From contig CAWBXR010000003.1 of assembly GCA_963792815.1 (NCBI GenBank), positions 248,001 to 312,000 on the forward strand: 64,000 nt of DNA, given 5' to 3'. Made by a program: the position numbers and the translations under genes. This document shows, piece after piece, positions 60,933 through 64,000 of the stretch. The DNA comes from JARRPM01 sp963792815. Lineage in GTDB: Bacteria > Pseudomonadota > Gammaproteobacteria > Pseudomonadales > Halieaceae. Below the pieces are notes generated by a model. That model saw only the letters and a program-made list of their open reading frames with translations. It did not search any database and had not been told where the DNA came from. Position 1 is the first letter of the stretch, and every line of letters starts with the position of its first letter.

Positions 60933-62642
60933 CTATTCTGGTAGCGTGTAACGGGCATTAATCAAAACTTCTATCATCTGTCGCGTCTGCCAGGGCGCGA
61001 GGTCGGTGCGACGTTCGACGCGCTCCGTCTCATCGGCTAGATATTCGTCCTTGATCGCGTGGCGGAACCAGCGCGAGTAGTCGCCGCGGTGAAGGTGGAA
61101 CACCCAGGTCGACTCGTCGATGCCCTGGGCAATCTGGCAGAACACCATGAGATTTTGCGCCTTCAGGTTATGCTGGTTGTCGGGGCCGTGGAAATAGAAG
61201 CTGTGCCAGCGCAAGTTGCCTTCCGCGTACTTGCGGTGGTGACGGATTCGTTCCGCTCGTCCGGGCTGCGCCTGAATCGCAAACGGTGCCTGCCCATTCG
61301 CGCCGAACCATACGACGACGCGATCTGCTTGGTAAGCTAGATCGACGGGCCAGGTAATCGTTTGCCCTGTTACCCGGGCAAACTCCTCAAGCGTTTGTTC
61401 AGGCGAATGACCTATGGCCACAACCATGTCAATCGGTGCCAGGATGGCCGGCGCCACCTGGTCTGGGTGAACGGTGACCAGAATGGTTTCGTGAAGTTGT
61501 TGTGGCAGCACGGCCGCTGCGTGCCCCCAGATGTCCGGCAGCATGTGGTGCGCTTCGTCCACAACCAGCCAGTGTGGCCGCCCGGTGCGGGCGCGCATGG
61601 CTTGCAGGTTCGGGATGAGTTGCGCGGAAAAATCCGGCCGATCATCAAGCGGAATGCCGAGCAGGTTGACGCTCAGATTGATCTTGGGGTCCTCGAGAAT
61701 TGACAACACCTCGTTGACACTTGGGGCGCGCCACTGGTTGCCAAGTGCCACAACGTCGCGCAAGGTTCCGTAATCGCCTTCCGGATCAATGATGCAGACC
61801 TGGTAATCCTTCTCGATGAGCCGCTCGATGATGCCGGTAGTGAGCGTAGACTTGCCGCAGCCGGAAGGGCCGGCAACGAGCATGTTGTGGCCGTAAGGTG
61901 GGAGCTGCACGGCGCTACCGTCCGTGCGGTTCCCAAGCAGAATGAAATTTTGCGAAAGTGAGCCTTCCCGTCGGCGTAAATCGTCGGCAACTAGCTCGTC
62001 GATCAGTTCGATGACGCCTTTACTGTTCTCGGCCGCCGTGACGAAGGCGGCGATTTGCTTGATGGATGGTGACGCGTTGCCCACGGCCACAGCGCACTCA
62101 CAGCACTCCAGGAACGAGTGGTCGTTCTCTGCGTCCCCGATGCCCACTACTTCATGGCGCGAGAGCCCGAGTTCACGCAGCGCATACTTTAGCCCGGTTG
62201 CTTTGTTGACGCCGGCAGGCAGTATCATCACTGCGTTACGGTTACCGATCACCTGGGCCTCGAGACCTAGTTCCCAAATGACATCGTGAACCGCTGAGCG
62301 ATGTGGTGCGAGGGTCGCCACCAGGACCTGCCCGATTTCCAGCGGTTCAACCCCGCGTGTCTGGAGGCCCTGTATTAATGATTTCGAAGGAGGTTTGGCT
62401 AGGCACGTCCGTTCCTGACTTACGGGATCGTAGACGACTGCGCCGTTTTCAGCGACGACGAGATCGAACAGCCGCGCGCAGGTACAGACCGTAAGCAGGT
62501 CGTCGAGCCGACGGCCGGTGACGAGGATTGCACGTCGGCCGGATATCCTCAGGCGTTCCAGAGCGTGTATCGCCTGCTCTGAGACCCTGCCATCCGAAGA
62601 TAGTGTCCCGTCGTAGTCCGTTGCGAGTGCGAGATATCGCAT
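60933..62642 (-). CDS. HAD phosphatase fused to a HerA-like (DUF87) ATPase
   Basis: 569 aa. Residues 1-215 are a HAD-IIB (Cof-like) hydrolase: D-Y-D-G-T-L at 9-14 (nucleophile and acid Asp), V-T-G-R-R motif II near 42 and G-I-G-D-A-E-N-D-H near 167-175. Residues ~235-569 are a P-loop domain: Walker A G-P-S-G-C-G-K-S-T at 258-266, I-I-D-P-E-G-D-Y, and Walker B L-V-V-D-E-A-H-H-M at ~359-367. It has no signal peptide or TM. A phosphosugar-phosphatase-like domain joined to a HerA/DUF87 motor is rare. An FNR-type box lies 75 bp upstream of the start. Confidence 0.9.
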   Translation of the reverse strand: MRYLALATDYDGTLSSDGRVSEQAIHALERLRISGRRAILVTGRRLDDLLTVCTCARLFDLVVAENGAVVYDPVSQERTCLAKPPSKSLIQGLQTRGVEPLEIGQVLVATLAPHRSAVHDVIWELGLEAQVIGNRNAVMILPAGVNKATGLKYALRELGLSRHEVVGIGDAENDHSFLECCECAVAVGNASPSIKQIAAFVTAAENSKGVIELIDELVADDLRRREGSLSQNFILLGNRTDGSAVQLPPYGHNMLVAGPSGCGKSTLTTGIIERLIEKDYQVCIIDPEGDYGTLRDVVALGNQWRAPSVNEVLSILEDPKINLSVNLLGIPLDDRPDFSAQLIPNLQAMRARTGRPHWLVVDEAHHMLPDIWGHAAAVLPQQLHETILVTVHPDQVAPAILAPIDMVVAIGHSPEQTLEEFARVTGQTITWPVDLAYQADRVVVWFGANGQAPFAIQAQPGRAERIRHHRKYAEGNLRWHSFYFHGPDNQHNLKAQNLMVFCQIAQGIDESTWVFHLHRGDYSRWFRHAIKDEYLADETERVERRTDLAPWQTRQMIEVLINARYTLPE

Positions 62643-62716
62643 ATCGTTTACTCAGTTTGAGTCTCATGGCCGAGCGTTGTCGGATGGTGATTTGTTCGTG
62701 GCAGCCAGCGTACGCG

Positions 62717-62730
62717 TTGACGGGGATCAA
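62717..62730. promoter_or_regulatory. FNR/ANR-type box between divergent genes
   Basis: TTGAC-GGGG-ATCAA, a symmetric match to TTGAT-N4-ATCAA with one deviation. It is 75 bp before the HAD-ATPase start (minus) and 152 bp before the usp fragment (plus), good spacing for activation of the former. Confidence 0.6.
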
Positions 62731-62881
62731 GGAATCTCGAACATCTTTCGAGTGAGTATACACTATACAATTTGCTGGATATTCTGGCCCGACTGAGGTG
62801 TTCAGGCTATCGCGGAACCGGCACAAAAACCGGTTATTTCAATCCAGACTGCGCAACGGATAAACAGACGGGTTAACTTAC

Positions 62882-63064
62882 ATGAAGAAAATCAGGCATG
62901 TTCTCTTGGCCGTTGACGGCACTTACGACAGACTGGCATTGTTGAATGAGGTTGCCACCGTCGCGACAGATACAGGTGCGCAGGTCACGTTGTTGAGTGT
63001 TTTGGATGGGACAGCGCGTTCGTCTTTTTTGGGACCACCATGGGACCATCCCCACGCCTTCTGA
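62882..63064 (+). pseudogene. universal stress protein, truncated at the island end
   Basis: M-K-K-I-R-H-V-L-L-A-V-D-G-T-Y-D-R-L-A-L-L is a clear Usp start, continuing V-A-T-D-T-G-A-Q-V-T-L-L-S-V-L-D-G-T. After residue ~47 it turns into F-L-G-P-P-W-D-H-P, created by GGGACCACCATGGGACC, sequence akin to the integrase 3' ends near the att sites. So the gene was cut by a recombination event at the element end; only about one third remains. Confidence 0.75.
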
Positions 63065-63148
63065 TGCCCTCAAATGCCAGCCCCATTTTTTAACTCTCTG
63101 ATTTATAGGGCATTTGGGGGCATAGCGAGGCGGCAAAATGCATGGCTC

Positions 63149-63202
63149 AGGGTTCGAATCCCTCGCTCTCCGCCATATCTTATTGATTTTATTGAATTAA
63201 TT
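63149..63202 (+). repeat. right attachment site (attR) of the island
   Basis: Repeats the last 27 bases of tRNA-Ser (AGGGTTCGAATCCCTCGCTC then TCCGCCA) and the following 27 bases with one mismatch to 36899-36952. It lacks the 5' part of the tRNA, so it is not a second tRNA gene. Confidence 0.93.
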
Positions 63203-63352
63203 TCACTTTTCTGCCGCCATGGGACCATTTTGGGACCAAACGCTCAGAAACTCCCAATCGTTCCGACACAAACTGCGCCATCACGCTCGCAACTGCGGCG
63301 AACAACTTCCCGTAATGTTCATCGACCATTCACGTGCTGGTGCGACCTTGGT
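63203..63352 (-). pseudogene. second tyrosine integrase 3' remnant
   Basis: The minus strand gives R-T-S-T, a stop, M-V-D-E-H-Y-G-K-L-F-A-A-V-A, M-A-Q-F-V-S-E-R-L-G, then L-V-P-K-W-S-H-G-G-R-K-V, matching the end of the left integrase remnant (I-D-Q-H-Y-G-K-R-I ... V-P-K-W-S-H-D-A-R-K-V). It is the 3' end of a related but distinct integrase, from a second element once integrated at the same site. Confidence 0.8.
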
Positions 63353-63411
63353 TTTTGGCGAGTCGAGTCGACGACTGTTAAGATGCGGAGCTAATTTGAC
63401 GAGCCGTATGT

Positions 63412-64000
63412 ATGCGCGATGTCCTGATCAATGCCCTTGCCGCTGTCAACCGCCCCGGCGATTTCTGCACAGCGGGTGATCTCCCGTTGACGATGCCGGG
63501 ACTGGTGGTCGAGGGCCTCGGCACGCTGCGTTTGCCGCTGGGTAGAACACAGGCACGCAAGCTGATCAGCTGTTGCCGCCAAGCTCCCTACGGCAAGGGG
63601 ACGCAAACCCTGGTGGACACGGCAGTGCGTCGCGTCTGGGAACTGGATGCCGGGTACCTTGAGTTTACTAATCCCCGGTGGGAGCGCTTAATCGACTCGA
63701 TTGTCGAGGAGATGCGGCAGACGTTGGGGCTCAACGCCCACACGTTGGTCGCACACCTCTACAAATTACTGGTGTATGAGAAGGGGAGTTTTTTCCTGCC
63801 GCACTGCGATGGGGAAAAGCTCGATCGTATGGTGGCCACCCTGGTCGTTGTTCTGCCCTCGGTGCATGAGGGTGGTGCGCTGATCGTATCGCACGCCGGA
63901 CACCAGCGCGAAATCCCGTTTACCGGCGCCGCATCGGGGCACGAATTGAGCTTCGCGGCCTTCTACGCTGATTGTGAGCACGAGGTGAGACCACTCGAAA
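63412..64000 (+). CDS. 2OG-Fe(II) oxygenase, 3' end beyond the window
   Basis: The frame from the ATG at 63412 is open to the window end (196 codons visible): M-R-D-V-L-I-N-A-L-A-A-V-N-R-P-G-D-F. The iron-site Hx[DE] is in F-F-L-P-H-C-D-G-E near residue 128, followed by M-V-A-T-L-V-V-V-L-P-S-V-H-E-G-G-A-L, the usual double-stranded beta-helix pattern; the distal His is probably in F-Y-A-D-C-E-H-E-V. Resembles prolyl-4-hydroxylase-type oxygenases; the substrate is unknown. The start lies about 60 bp beyond the second integrase remnant, so it may be cargo of the second element or chromosomal. Confidence 0.75.
   Translation, partial: MRDVLINALAAVNRPGDFCTAGDLPLTMPGLVVEGLGTLRLPLGRTQARKLISCCRQAPYGKGTQTLVDTAVRRVWELDAGYLEFTNPRWERLIDSIVEEMRQTLGLNAHTLVAHLYKLLVYEKGSFFLPHCDGEKLDRMVATLVVVLPSVHEGGALIVSHAGHQREIPFTGAASGHELSFAAFYADCEHEVRPLE

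Noticed and set aside
63149..63175. A second tRNA gene at the right island border
   Set aside because: Only the 3' 27 bases of tRNA-Ser are present; no D arm or anticodon arm precedes them, so it is attachment-site duplication.

Overview
The window looks like chromosomal DNA from a GC-rich marine-type gammaproteobacterium. The gene order alaS-lysC-csrA-tRNA-Ser(GCU) is a classical gammaproteobacterial order, and GreB, GcvP, a PEP-CTERM protein and a FMN-binding/PepSY pair fit a Cellvibrionales/Halieaceae-like genome. That assignment is inference only. Roughly half the window is conserved backbone and half is accessory.

Layout. (1) 1-4.5 kb: small secreted and envelope proteins (two cysteine-containing paralogues, a META-domain protein, an LprI-like protein, a GlsB/YeaQ membrane protein, small lipoproteins). 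(2) 4.6-6.7 kb: an 11-unit TTCGGT microsatellite, an intact DDE insertion sequence, the 5' remnant of a relative, and a methyltransferase. (3) 6.8-20.8 kb: a repeat-rich accessory zone. It starts near a PEP-CTERM gene and a short tyrosine recombinase. It then carries small membrane or secreted genes, several of them followed by integron attC-like sites and/or copies of a ~105-bp dispersed repeat ending in GGCAGCTAAC. It contains four relatives of a one-TM family, a FAD oxidoreductase, a PsiD-like pyruvoyl decarboxylase and a pair of ~71-bp palindromic elements. (4) 20.8-36.9 kb: backbone with gcvP, a VCBS-repeat lipoprotein, a uracil-DNA glycosylase, a beta-lactamase-fold esterase, a possibly Fur-controlled porin/FMN-binding/PepSY operon, greB, an M23 peptidase, a Trm112-like protein, a HIT protein, alaS, lysC, csrA and tRNA-Ser. 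(5) 36.9-63.2 kb: a ~26-kb genomic island in the 3' end of tRNA-Ser, bounded by 54-bp direct repeats that differ at one base. Each repeat is followed by the decayed 3' end of a tyrosine integrase, so at least two related elements once sat in tandem. (6) 63.4 kb-end: start of a 2OG-Fe(II) oxygenase gene.

The island cargo looks like a low-oxygen/energy-stress kit: universal stress proteins (one single-domain, two UspE-like tandem, two fragments), a ribosome hibernation factor, a Bax-inhibitor-1 protein, an eRF1-like zinc-ribbon protein, solo CcmE, a P2-type cation ATPase translationally coupled to a Kef-type antiporter, a CaCA exchanger, acetate kinase plus phosphoketolase (substrate-level ATP from sugar phosphates), GAPDH and a HAD-phosphatase/HerA-like ATPase fusion. 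FNR/ANR-type palindromes lie near both ends. Between 55 and 60.7 kb the island is decaying: IS91-family fragments, a mutS fragment, a frameshifted hydrolase, a truncated ACP-AMP-ligase gene and a dead IS.

Several genes, including lysC and greB, are interrupted by single-base indels in short homopolymers. This suggests sequencing or assembly error as much as biology. Such genes are annotated over their full corrected span.
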